Positions 1 to 6,367 of a stretch of 11,591 bases of DNA are shown here, one piece after another. The notes beneath the pieces are model-generated. The model ran no database searches. It was not told where the DNA came from and was given only the letters and a program-made list of their open reading frames with translations. The stretch's first letter is position 1. Each line of letters begins with the position of its first letter. Position numbers and translations under genes: made by a program. This stretch comes from an uncultured Eubacteriales bacterium (GTDB taxonomy: Bacteria; Bacillota; Clostridia; Oscillospirales; Acutalibacteraceae): positions 1 to 11,591 of the forward strand of contig ONWP01000001.1 of NCBI GenBank assembly GCA_900321595.1, in the 5' to 3' direction.

Positions 1-13
1 CGCCGTTTTTATA

Positions 14-42
14 TTGCGTTTTATCCGACGGCGTGCTATAAT
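14..42 (+). promoter_or_regulatory. Promoter of the DUF4143 ATPase gene, extended -10 type
   Basis: A perfect TATAAT lies at 37-42, preceded by TGC at 34-36, which makes it an extended -10 element. A weak -35 (TTGCGT, 14-19) sits 17 bases upstream. Transcription would start near base 49, giving a leader of about 18 bases. That leader contains the Shine-Dalgarno AGGGAG at 56-61, five bases before the ATG at 67. The gene therefore appears to be transcribed on its own, independently of whatever lies to the left. Confidence 0.75.
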
Positions 43-66
43 GTCCTCGAAAGTGAGGGAGCCGCA

Positions 67-1422
67 ATGTTTCAGAGAAAAATATACGACAGACTGCTCG
101 ACTGGAAAGCGCACAGCTCAAGAGAAAAAGCGCTTCTGATCGAAGGCGCCAGACGCATCGGGAAATCCACCATCGCGGAAGCATTCGGCAGGAATGAATA
201 TAAAAGCTGTCTTTTGATCGACTTCAACGACGCAAGCGACGTCGTCAGAAGCGCGTTTGAAAGGTATCTGAACGATCTTGACACCTTTTTCATGATCCTG
301 CAGACAGAATACAATGTGACGCTTTATCCCGGCGAATCACTGGTGATCTTTGACGAGGTCCAACAGTTTCCGAAAGCGAGGCAGTCTGTCAAAAAACTTG
401 TGAAGGACGGCAGATACGACTACATCGAAACCGGATCGCTCATCTCGATCAAGGAAAATGTGAAGGATATTTCGATCCCGTCGGAAGAGCGGACGATCCG
501 GATGTACCCGATGGATTTTGAAGAATTCTGTGCCGCGCTCGGCGAGAACAAAATGCTCGAATATATCCGCGGATGCTTTGCGAAGCTCGTTCCGCTCGAG
601 GATGATCTGCATCACAAGGCCATGATGCTGTTTAAGCAATATATTCTTGTCGGAGGAATGCCGCAGAGCGTCGCAAAATACCTCGAGAACAATCGTTCCT
701 TTATCGAAGCGGATATCGAAAAGCGTGACATCCTTGAGCTATACAGGAATGATATTCACAAAGCGGATGTGCAATACCGTTCGCGGATCGCTTCCGTTTT
801 TGAACAGATCCCGGCGTTTTTGTCGCTACATGAAAAACGCGTCAGACTGTCGAATATCGAAGAAAAATCCTCGTATCCCGCCTATGAAGATACTTTCGGC
901 TGGCTGAAAGAATCCATGATGGTCAACGAATGCTTCAACTGCAACGATCCGAACGTGGGGCTTTCCCTGAATGAAGACAGAACCTACATCAAATGCTATA
1001 TGGGCGACACAGGCCTGCTGATCAGTCATGCGTTCTCACCCTCGGAGATCGCCGACGGAGAGCTGTACAAACGGATCCTGCATGACGACCTCTCGATCAA
1101 CGAAGGCATGATCTTTGAGAACGCGATTGCGCAATGTCTCTCAGCGAACGGGTACCGGCTGTTTTTCTATACCAGATACAACGAGGATAAACACAGAAAC
1201 GACATCGAGATCGACTTTCTGATCTCAAACGGCAGCAAAACAAAACCGATGATTTTCCCGATCGAAGTCAAATCCGCTAAGAGATATACCACGACTTCTC
1301 TCGATCGTTTTATGGATGTTTTCGGGAAGCGGGTCGGAAGAGCTTATATCATCCATACAAAAAACTTGAGCGTAAAAGGAAAAATCGTCTGCATCCCCTG
1401 CTACATGACGATGTGTCTGTGA
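67..1422 (+). CDS. AAA ATPase with C-terminal DUF4143 (nuclease-like) domain
   Basis: Predicted cytoplasmic ATPase of 451 residues, the usual size for the widespread AAA/DUF4143 family, whose physiological role is mostly unknown. The Walker A motif is GARRIGKST at 27-35. Walker B is the hydrophobic run ending in Asp96-Glu97, followed by V-Q-Q-F-P, as is usual for the family. The C-terminal part holds Glu351, Asp383 (in IDFL) and Glu400-Val-Lys402 (in PIEVKS). This spacing matches the PD-(D/E)xK nuclease-like core often seen in DUF4143 proteins; whether it cuts DNA is not known. The ATG has AGGGAG five bases upstream. This is the only plus-strand gene here and has its own promoter. Its GC content is lower than its neighbours' (three sampled 60-base rows gave 43-55%, against 60-65% in era and glgA), and it uses many AGA/AGG arginine codons where they use CGC. 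Recent acquisition is therefore plausible. I see no partner gene. Confidence 0.9.
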   Translation: MFQRKIYDRLLDWKAHSSREKALLIEGARRIGKSTIAEAFGRNEYKSCLLIDFNDASDVVRSAFERYLNDLDTFFMILQTEYNVTLYPGESLVIFDEVQQFPKARQSVKKLVKDGRYDYIETGSLISIKENVKDISIPSEERTIRMYPMDFEEFCAALGENKMLEYIRGCFAKLVPLEDDLHHKAMMLFKQYILVGGMPQSVAKYLENNRSFIEADIEKRDILELYRNDIHKADVQYRSRIASVFEQIPAFLSLHEKRVRLSNIEEKSSYPAYEDTFGWLKESMMVNECFNCNDPNVGLSLNEDRTYIKCYMGDTGLLISHAFSPSEIADGELYKRILHDDLSINEGMIFENAIAQCLSANGYRLFFYTRYNEDKHRNDIEIDFLISNGSKTKPMIFPIEVKSAKRYTTTSLDRFMDVFGKRVGRAYIIHTKNLSVKGKIVCIPCYMTMCL

Positions 1423-1453
1423 CCGTTCCGCGCGTTCTGCCGCTCCTCATGCA

Positions 1454-1479
1454 AAAACAGCCCCGGCGAGGGCTGTTTT
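1454..1479. terminator. Bidirectional intrinsic terminator between the ATPase gene and recO
   Basis: A perfect 10-bp stem (AAAACAGCCC, 1454-1463, with GGGCTGTTTT, 1470-1479) encloses the six-base loop CGGCGA. Read on the plus strand the stem ends in four Ts. Read on the minus strand it ends in five Ts. It can therefore stop both converging transcripts. The right arm touches the first base of the recO stop codon (1479-1481). Confidence 0.88.
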
Positions 1480-2213
1480 CATTTGATCGTTTTATAAAAG
1501 CTCAGCGCGGAGAAGGGGCGCTGCAGCTTTTCGAGCAGGTAGCGCTCGGCGACACTTGTCAGCTTTTCCAGCGTGTCTCCCGTCAGGCGCAGCCGGAACA
1601 TCTCCCGGAGGTCCGCCAGCACGATGTGGCGCATGGCCGTGATCACGGCGAGCGGCAGATCGAGCCTGCCGCGGCCCGAGCAGTTTTCACACAGCAGCTT
1701 GCCCGTGACGGGGTCGAACTGCATCACCGGCGTCTCAAAGGCGCCGCATTTGTCGCAGGCCACCAGCGCCGGCATATAGCCGCTCTCGGAGAGGATGCGC
1801 AGCTCGTACATCGGTTTGAGCTGCTCCGGCGTCAGCGTGCCGTTCGCGAGGAAGTGCAGGCTGTTCAGGTGCAGCCGCAGCAGCTCCCCGGCGTCCTGCT
1901 CCACCGGCGCCAGCTCCAGCGCCAGCTCGTTGAGGTACTGTCCCAGGCTCAGCCGCCGGATGTCGTCCCGCAGACCGTAGAAGATGTCGCGGATCTCGCA
2001 CTCGGTGACCTTCGGCGTCTTCCCGGTCTCGAAGAAGCTGTAGTGCCCGCAGCAGAACAGGTTCGTCGCGCCGTGCAGCTTGTTTTTCGGCCTGCCCGCG
2101 CCGGACGCGAAGGCCTCGACCACGCCCCGGTTTTTCGTCAGCAGCGTCACGAAACGGTCGGATTCGCCGGTCTTGACGACCTTGAGCACCACGCCGTCTG
2201 TGTTGAAGCTCAT
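1479..2213 (-). CDS. recO: DNA repair protein RecO
   Basis: RecO (244 residues, a normal length) binds single- and double-stranded DNA. With RecR it loads RecA on SSB-coated gaps in the RecFOR pathway, and it acts in the cytoplasm at damaged replication forks. The N-terminal OB-fold is recognisable in residues 1-80, with the typical opening G-V-V-L-K and then the E-S-D segment. An all-helical region follows. A zinc finger of the type found in many Firmicutes RecO proteins is complete: Cys153-x2-Cys156 and Cys175-x2-Cys178. The ATG overlaps the era stop codon by four bases (ATGA). There is no strong Shine-Dalgarno, so translation is probably coupled to era. It is the last gene of the phoH-ybeY-era-recO operon and ends at a terminator. 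Confidence 0.97.
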   Translation of the reverse strand: MSFNTDGVVLKVVKTGESDRFVTLLTKNRGVVEAFASGAGRPKNKLHGATNLFCCGHYSFFETGKTPKVTECEIRDIFYGLRDDIRRLSLGQYLNELALELAPVEQDAGELLRLHLNSLHFLANGTLTPEQLKPMYELRILSESGYMPALVACDKCGAFETPVMQFDPVTGKLLCENCSGRGRLDLPLAVITAMRHIVLADLREMFRLRLTGDTLEKLTSVAERYLLEKLQRPFSALSFYKTIK

Positions 2214-3112
2214 TTTTTCACGTCCAGTCCGAAGTTGCGGATGAGCCCGCCGCGGTTGCGCCAGTCCTCCTTGACCTTCACCCAGCAGTGCAGGTTCACC
2301 CTGCAGCCCAGGAACCGCTCCAGATCGCGCCGCGCGCCGGTGGAGATGCGCTTGAGCATCTCGCCGTTTTTGCCGATGATGATCCCTTTATGGCTGGTCT
2401 TCTCGCAGTAGATCGTGGCCTCGATGTCCACGATGTCCGCGTCCTCGCGCTCCCGGAAGAACTCGATCTCCACTGCCGTGCCGTGGGGGATCTCCTGATC
2501 CAGATGCATCAGCAGCTTTTCACGGATCAGCTCCGCCGCGATGACCTTCTCCGGCTGATCGGTCAGCGTGTCGTCGGGGAAGAAGTGCATGGAGGGCTGC
2601 GCCGCCGCCATGAGCTCGTCGAGCAGCTCCTTCATCCCGTCGCCGGTCTTCGCGCTCACGGGGATGACTGCCCGGAAGTCGTAAAGCGCCGTGTACGCGG
2701 CGATGCGCTCGAGCAGCGCGGTCTTATCCGGGACAAGGTCGATCTTGTTGATCGCGAGGATCGCGGGGATCTTCTCCTTCTGAAAACGCTCGATGAGCTG
2801 CTTTTCCTCGGTGCGGACCCGTCCCGTCGCCTCGACCACCAGCAGACAGTCGTCCACGTCGCCGATGCTGAATTCCACCGCCTTCTTCATGTTCTCGCCC
2901 AGCAGGTTCATGGGCCGGTGATAGCCCGGCGTGTCCGTGAACACCAGCTGCGTCTCGTCCCGGGTGAGCACGCCCATGATGCGCGTGCGCGTGGTCTGCG
3001 GCTTCGGGGAGACGATGGCGATCTTCTCGCCGATGAGCCGGTTCAGGATCGTGCTCTTGCCCGCGTTGGGGCAGCCCACGATGGCGATGAACGCCGTCTT
3101 TGTTTCCGCCAT
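2210..3112 (-). CDS. era: GTPase Era, 16S rRNA/30S assembly factor
   Basis: Era is a GTPase of 300 residues that binds the 3' end of 16S rRNA and acts late in 30S subunit assembly, at the ribosome and inner membrane face. All G motifs are present: G1 GCPNAGKST (13-21), the switch-I segment around Thr40-Thr41-Arg, G3 DTPG (60-63), G4 NKID (122-125) and G5 SAK (153-155). The C-terminal KH domain carries the GxxG-type loop in GIIIGKNG (243-250) and the family's conserved W-V-K-V-K-E-D-W segment near 277-284. The ATG is preceded by GGAGGAG (3120-3126) seven bases upstream, inside the end of ybeY. One base separates it from the ybeY stop, and it overlaps recO by four bases. Pairing with ybeY fits their shared role in 16S 3'-end maturation. 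Confidence 0.98.
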   Translation of the reverse strand: MAETKTAFIAIVGCPNAGKSTILNRLIGEKIAIVSPKPQTTRTRIMGVLTRDETQLVFTDTPGYHRPMNLLGENMKKAVEFSIGDVDDCLLVVEATGRVRTEEKQLIERFQKEKIPAILAINKIDLVPDKTALLERIAAYTALYDFRAVIPVSAKTGDGMKELLDELMAAAQPSMHFFPDDTLTDQPEKVIAAELIREKLLMHLDQEIPHGTAVEIEFFREREDADIVDIEATIYCEKTSHKGIIIGKNGEMLKRISTGARRDLERFLGCRVNLHCWVKVKEDWRNRGGLIRNFGLDVKK

Positions 3113-3113
3113 C

Positions 3114-3617
3114 TCACATCTCCTCCGGGAAGCTGTTGGAGCGCGGCAGCCCGATCTCGGTCAGAACGAGCTCCTCCTTCTCGTGCATGCGGACCTCCTC
3201 CAGGCCGCCGTTCTCATGGTCGTAGCCCAGCAGGTGCAGCATGGAGTGCACCGTCAGGAACGCGATCTCCCGGCGGAAGGAGTGCCCGAACTGCTGCGAC
3301 TGGATCTCGGCCTGCTCAACGGAGATGACGATGTCGCCCAGCAGCTTCGCCCCGGTCTCGGGGTTCACGTCATATTCGCCGTTTTCCCCCAGCGGGAAGC
3401 TGAGCACGTCCGTGGGCCGGTCCACGTTGCGGTACTGCCGGTTCAGCGCGTGGATCCGTTCGTTGTCCACCAGAGAGACGCTGATCTCCGCGCCGCCCTC
3501 GAATTTTTCCAGCTGCAGCACCGCGTTGCAGCAGCGGCGGATGAGAAGCCGCGTGCCCGTGGGCACCTTGACGGCCTTCTGATCCTCGTTGATGATCACC
3601 TTGATCTTATCCTTCAT
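3114..3617 (-). CDS. ybeY: Endoribonuclease YbeY, rRNA maturation factor
   Basis: YbeY is a zinc-dependent single-strand endoribonuclease that works in 16S rRNA 3'-end maturation and ribosome quality control. The signature zinc motif H-x3-H-x5-H is intact at His124, His128 and His134 (HSMLHLLGYDH). The conserved upstream block L-N-x-x-Y-R-x-x-D-x-P-T-D-V-L-S-F-P is at about 58-75. I place the start at the ATG at 3617, giving 167 residues, a typical length. The longer frame would use a GTG at 3635, but that GTG lies next to the GGAGG (3629-3633), which instead serves the ATG 11 bases downstream. With this start the gene overlaps the end of phoH by 11 bases (ATGAAGGATAA), and era begins one base after its stop. 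Co-translation with phoH and era is likely. Confidence 0.96.
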   Translation of the reverse strand: MKDKIKVIINEDQKAVKVPTGTRLLIRRCCNAVLQLEKFEGGAEISVSLVDNERIHALNRQYRNVDRPTDVLSFPLGENGEYDVNPETGAKLLGDIVISVEQAEIQSQQFGHSFRREIAFLTVHSMLHLLGYDHENGGLEEVRMHEKEELVLTEIGLPRSNSFPEEM

Positions 3618-4581
3618 GTTTTCTGACGCCTCCACTGCTCTCGTACGCCCGGATGATGTCCATCACCAGCCGGTGCCGCACCACATCTTTTTCGGAAAAA
3701 CGCACCGTCGCGATGCCTTCGATATTTTTCAGGATTTTGACGGCCTCCTTCAGGCCGCTGACCTTGCCCTCCGGCAGGTCGATCTGCGTCACGTCGCCGG
3801 TGACGACCATTTTGGAATTCATGCCCAGCCGGGTCAGGAACATCTTCATCTGCTCCCGGGTCGTGTTCTGCGCCTCGTCCAGGATGATGAAGCTGTCGTC
3901 CAGCGTCCTGCCGCGCATGTACGCCAGCGGCGCGACCTCGATCATGCCCTTCTCCTGACAGTGCTGGAAGGTCTCCGCCCCCAGCATGTCGAAAAGCGCG
4001 TCGTAGAGCGGCCGCAGGTACGGGTCGACCTTCTGCTGCAGATCGCCGGGCAGGAAGCCCAGCTTCTCCCCCGCCTCCACGGCCGGCCGGGTCAGGATGA
4101 TGCGGCTGACCTGCTTGGATTTGAAGGCCTTGACCGCCATGGCGACGGCCAGATACGTCTTGCCGGTGCCCGCGGGGCCGATGCCGAACGTCACGGTGTT
4201 CGCGGCGATCTGATCGACGTATTTCTTCTGTCCGAGCGTCTTGGGCTTGACGGGGCGTCCCTTGGTGGTGATGCAGATGCAGTCGCCCATCAGACCGGAC
4301 AGCTTGTCCGTCTGCCCGTCGCGCACCAGCTGGATCACGTAGCCCACGTTCTGCTCGTTCAAGGCCTCGCCCTTGTTGATGAGCGTGAGCAGCCCCTCCA
4401 CGGCGCGCACGGCGTCGTAGACGTTCTCCGGCTCGCCGGCGATCTTGATCTGGGTGCCGCGGCTGATGACGGATACGCCGAAGGCCTTTTCCACCTGCTT
4501 GACGTTCACGTCGAAGGAGCCGAACAGGCTCACGGCGCTCTCCATGGTGTCGATGTTGATGACCTGCTCAAACACGCTCAC
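3607..4581 (-). CDS. phoH: PhoH-family ATPase
   Basis: PhoH-like P-loop ATPase of 324 residues, the usual bacterial length. The family is related to the N-terminal half of superfamily 1 helicases and is thought to act in RNA metabolism, often next to ybeY; its exact substrate is unsettled. An N-terminal KH-like region covers about 1-100. The Walker A is GPAGTGKT (135-142). The Walker B is ILDEAQN (233-239). The conserved V-T-G-D-x-T-Q-I-D-L-P block (260-270) and the F-S-E-K-D-V-V-R-H arginine-finger region (295-303) follow. The start is GTG at 4581, chosen because GGGAGGT (4588-4594) lies six bases upstream; the in-frame GTG two codons later is less well spaced. It is the first gene of the operon after a promoter at 4614-4642. 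Genes often found beside it in Firmicutes (yqfC, yqfD, pgpH) are absent from this side. Confidence 0.96.
   Translation of the reverse strand: MSVFEQVINIDTMESAVSLFGSFDVNVKQVEKAFGVSVISRGTQIKIAGEPENVYDAVRAVEGLLTLINKGEALNEQNVGYVIQLVRDGQTDKLSGLMGDCICITTKGRPVKPKTLGQKKYVDQIAANTVTFGIGPAGTGKTYLAVAMAVKAFKSKQVSRIILTRPAVEAGEKLGFLPGDLQQKVDPYLRPLYDALFDMLGAETFQHCQEKGMIEVAPLAYMRGRTLDDSFIILDEAQNTTREQMKMFLTRLGMNSKMVVTGDVTQIDLPEGKVSGLKEAVKILKNIEGIATVRFSEKDVVRHRLVMDIIRAYESSGGVRKHEG
3629..3633 (-). promoter_or_regulatory. Shine-Dalgarno site selecting the ATG start of ybeY
   Basis: GGAGG on the minus strand lies inside the last codons of phoH, 11 bases before the ATG at 3617. It is adjacent to the upstream in-frame GTG (3635), which therefore cannot use it. 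This argues for the shorter 167-residue YbeY. Confidence 0.65.
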
Positions 4582-4587
4582 GGCAAG

Positions 4588-4594
4588 ACCTCCC
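4588..4594 (-). promoter_or_regulatory. Shine-Dalgarno site selecting the GTG start of phoH
   Basis: GGGAGGT on the minus strand lies six bases before the GTG at 4581. The next in-frame GTG (4575) would be 12 bases away. No ATG competes at this position, so GTG is the supported start. Confidence 0.75.
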
Positions 4595-4613
4595 GTCTTT
4601 GAAGTTCTCCGCT

Positions 4614-4642
4614 ATTATACCCAATCGTCCGCCGGGAAACAA
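4614..4642 (-). promoter_or_regulatory. Promoter of the phoH-ybeY-era-recO operon
   Basis: A perfect TATAAT lies at 4614-4619 on the minus strand. A partial -35 (TTGTTT, 4637-4642) is spaced 17 bases from it. Transcription would start near 4607, leaving a leader of about 26 bases before the GTG of phoH. The DNA just upstream (4643-4700) is AT-rich and contains an inverted repeat at 4654-4668. Confidence 0.75.
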
Positions 4643-4653
4643 GCCCATATTTT

Positions 4654-4668
4654 TATGAATGTTTCATA
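4654..4668. repeat. Short inverted repeat upstream of the phoH promoter
   Basis: TATGAA and TTCATA form six-base arms around the three-base centre TGT. The site lies 11 bases upstream of the -35 hexamer (4637-4642), in an AT-rich stretch. It could be an operator or part of an UP-like element, or chance in AT-rich DNA. No regulator is encoded next to it. Confidence 0.35.
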
Positions 4669-4697
4669 GTTTTTTGGCACAATAGTATCCATCTTTC

Positions 4698-4728
4698 ACA
4701 AATAACGACTCCCGCGCGAACGGGAGCC
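4698..4728 (-). terminator. Probable intrinsic terminator of the metallophosphoesterase gene
   Basis: On the minus strand, GGCTCCCG and CGGGAGTC form an eight-pair stem with one G-U pair, around the loop TTCGCG (arms at 4721-4728 and 4707-4714). The following bases, GTTATTTG, are only moderately T-rich, so termination may be imperfect. It lies about 20 bases after the stop codon at 4748-4750. Confidence 0.7.
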
Positions 4729-4747
4729 GTCTGTTTCAGCGTTCGTC

Positions 4748-6229
4748 TCAGAAGGTGTCTTCCTCGATGACGGATTTGAGGATGTTCGGGATGGCCTTGA
4801 AGAACTTCGGCAGCCATACGCGGAAGATGTAATGGAAGATGTTGATCACGCTGCCGAGCAGGCCGGTCGCGTAGTTGACCGTCGAGGCGCTGTTGTCGCC
4901 CTCGTAGGTGATCTCGTTCTGGCCGGTGGCCTTCGTCAGCGTCATGGTGTCGACCAGATTCACGCCCTCGCCGTCCTCGGCGTCCTTGACGATGTAGGTC
5001 TTCATCGTCAGCGTGCCGCCGGTGACCTCAAAGGTCTCGAAGCAGCCGCCCACGGCGAATTCCTCGTCCTGCGTCCATTCGCCGGTCGCGGGATCGTACA
5101 CGTCGCCCCAGCCGCGCTTCTGCACCACGTTGGCCTGGATGAAGTCCTTCGGCAGGAACGCGTCGATGGAGAACTTGCGGATCTCATAGCGCTTCGTGCC
5201 GCAGGTGCCGCCGAGCACGTACACGGTGCCCTCGCCGTCGCCGACGACCGCGTTGCCCTTGAGCGGCTTCGTGCGCAGGTACATATGATCGTGGCCGCAC
5301 ATGACCACGTCCACGTTCGTCTCGTCGCAGACCGCCGCGAACTGCTCCTGCAGATACTGCGCGTCAGGCCACTTGCCGTCCTTGCCCAGCGAATAGGGCG
5401 CCTTGTGCATCATGACGATCTTCCAGTCGCGGTCGGTGGACTGCATGTCGCGCTTGAGCCAGCCCAGCTGCGCGCTGGAGATCGAGAACAGGTCGTTCGT
5501 GTTGACGACGGCCACGTGCACGGGGCCGTAATCGAAGGAGTAGTTCACGCCGTTGAGCGTCACGACGCTGCCGCTGGTGTCCGTGTCGAACATGCTGACG
5601 AAGGAGTTGACCTTCTTCTCATCGTGGTTGCCGGGGATCGGCGCGAGCGTGTTCGCGCCGAGCAGCGCCGCGTGGCTCAGGAAGAAGTTGTCCCATTCCT
5701 CGTTGGTGCAGTCGTTGGTGAAGTCGCCGAGGATGTCGATGAAATCGGGCTGCGGGAACTGCGCCGTCGCCTTTTCCAGCACGCGGGCGGCGGCCTCGAA
5801 GCTCTCCAGAGAGCTGGCCTGCGGGTCGCCGACGCTGATGAAGCGGACGCTGTCGTCGCCGTCGTCGGTGGTGAAGGTGCCCTTCGGGCTCCAGACAGAG
5901 CCGTCGCCGACCTGATAATAATAGGTCGCGCCCTTTTCAAGGCCCGTCACGGTCGCCTTGTGCCAGTAGTTGCCGTCGAACGCGCCGTCCGAATAGGTGA
6001 TCGCCACCTCGTCGGTGATATCCGCGCCGGACGCGTCGTAGATCACGGCCTTTGTGGCGGCCTGATCGGGCGTATACCAGCAGAGACCTCTGGCAGACTG
6101 CGTATCCCCGTTGACGACGCAGGAGATGCGGAAGGGGGTGACGTCGGCCGCGGAGGCGAAGACGCCGCCGCAGAAGAGGACCGCGAAGCAGAGCAGCACG
6201 CTCAGGGCGGCCCGGAGAGTTTTACGCAT
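4748..6229 (-). CDS. Secreted purple-acid-phosphatase-like metallophosphoesterase
   Basis: Predicted exported phosphoesterase of 493 residues; the natural substrate is unknown. A signal peptide covers residues 1-27 (basic R-K-x-x-x-R, then a hydrophobic core, cleavage probable after A-S-A). An Fn3-like N-terminal domain of purple acid phosphatases spans about 30-122 and ends with G-L-E-K-G-A-T-Y-Y-Y. The metallophosphatase domain follows with GDPQ (Asp135), GDFTND (Asp169), GNHD (Asn201, His202), MMH (His275) and GHDH (His313, His315). The tyrosine that purple enzymes carry in GDxxY is Asn172 here. The last 40 residues include an aromatic, basic amphipathic stretch (about 459-486) that may associate with membrane. 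I chose the ATG at 6229, not an upstream in-frame codon at 6283. It has AAGGTGG eight bases upstream (6238-6244), and the longer frame would run through the promoter. The gene is monocistronic, with its own promoter and terminator. Confidence 0.92.
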   Translation of the reverse strand: MRKTLRAALSVLLCFAVLFCGGVFASAADVTPFRISCVVNGDTQSARGLCWYTPDQAATKAVIYDASGADITDEVAITYSDGAFDGNYWHKATVTGLEKGATYYYQVGDGSVWSPKGTFTTDDGDDSVRFISVGDPQASSLESFEAAARVLEKATAQFPQPDFIDILGDFTNDCTNEEWDNFFLSHAALLGANTLAPIPGNHDEKKVNSFVSMFDTDTSGSVVTLNGVNYSFDYGPVHVAVVNTNDLFSISSAQLGWLKRDMQSTDRDWKIVMMHKAPYSLGKDGKWPDAQYLQEQFAAVCDETNVDVVMCGHDHMYLRTKPLKGNAVVGDGEGTVYVLGGTCGTKRYEIRKFSIDAFLPKDFIQANVVQKRGWGDVYDPATGEWTQDEEFAVGGCFETFEVTGGTLTMKTYIVKDAEDGEGVNLVDTMTLTKATGQNEITYEGDNSASTVNYATGLLGSVINIFHYIFRVWLPKFFKAIPNILKSVIEEDTF

Positions 6230-6237
6230 AGTACATT

Positions 6238-6244
6238 CCACCTT
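6238..6244 (-). promoter_or_regulatory. Shine-Dalgarno site selecting the start of the metallophosphoesterase
   Basis: AAGGTGG on the minus strand lies eight bases before the ATG at 6229. That ATG is directly followed by a textbook signal peptide. The site supports this start over the upstream in-frame codon at 6283. Confidence 0.8.
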
Positions 6245-6254
6245 TCTACCGTCA

Positions 6255-6283
6255 ATTTTAGCGTTTTCCGCCGGACTTGTCAA
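6255..6283 (-). promoter_or_regulatory. Near-consensus sigma-A promoter of the metallophosphoesterase gene
   Basis: On the minus strand a perfect -35 TTGACA (6278-6283) is followed after exactly 17 bases by TAAAAT (6255-6260), one mismatch from consensus. Transcription should begin near 6248, leaving only about 19 bases of leader, just enough for the Shine-Dalgarno. This is the strongest-looking promoter in the window and shows no obvious operator within it. Confidence 0.88.
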
Positions 6284-6327
6284 CCGCTGACATGCATTTT
6301 TTACAGCCCTTGCGCAAATCCGCGCGC

Positions 6328-6353
6328 AAAAAAAACGGGAGCCGAAGCTCCCG
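6328..6353 (-). terminator. Intrinsic terminator of the E2-like acyltransferase gene
   Basis: On the minus strand a seven-pair stem, CGGGAGC with GCTCCCG, closes the four-base loop TTCG (the very stable cUUCGg tetraloop in RNA). It is followed by eight Ts (6328-6335). It begins 14 bases after the stop codon (6368-6370). This is a textbook rho-independent terminator. Confidence 0.95.
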
Positions 6354-6367
6354 CGCGGATCGGTTGA

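Noticed and set aside
67..1422. The ATPase as part of a toxin-antitoxin, phage-defence or restriction system
   Set aside because: There is no partner gene, repeat, integrase or other defence gene nearby. One DUF4143 ATPase alone does not support such a claim.
3618..3635. A six-codon longer YbeY starting at a GTG at 3635
   Set aside because: The GTG abuts the GGAGG that would have to serve it. The ATG at 3617 has a usable spacing and gives the normal family length.
4654..4668. A possible parS site near the TGTTTCA sequence
   Set aside because: Only part of the TGTTTCACGTGAAACA consensus is matched and the CACGTG centre is missing. I saw no other parS-like site.
6230..6283. An 18-codon N-terminal extension of the metallophosphoesterase
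   Set aside because: It would include the -35 and -10 elements and put a polar segment before a clear signal peptide.
4832..6367. A 511-codon open frame on the plus strand opposite the metallophosphoesterase
   Set aside because: Its translation is rich in Arg, His, Val and Asp with no recognisable domain, as expected from the complement of a GC-rich gene. The minus-strand gene has a promoter, a ribosome site, a signal peptide and all metal motifs.
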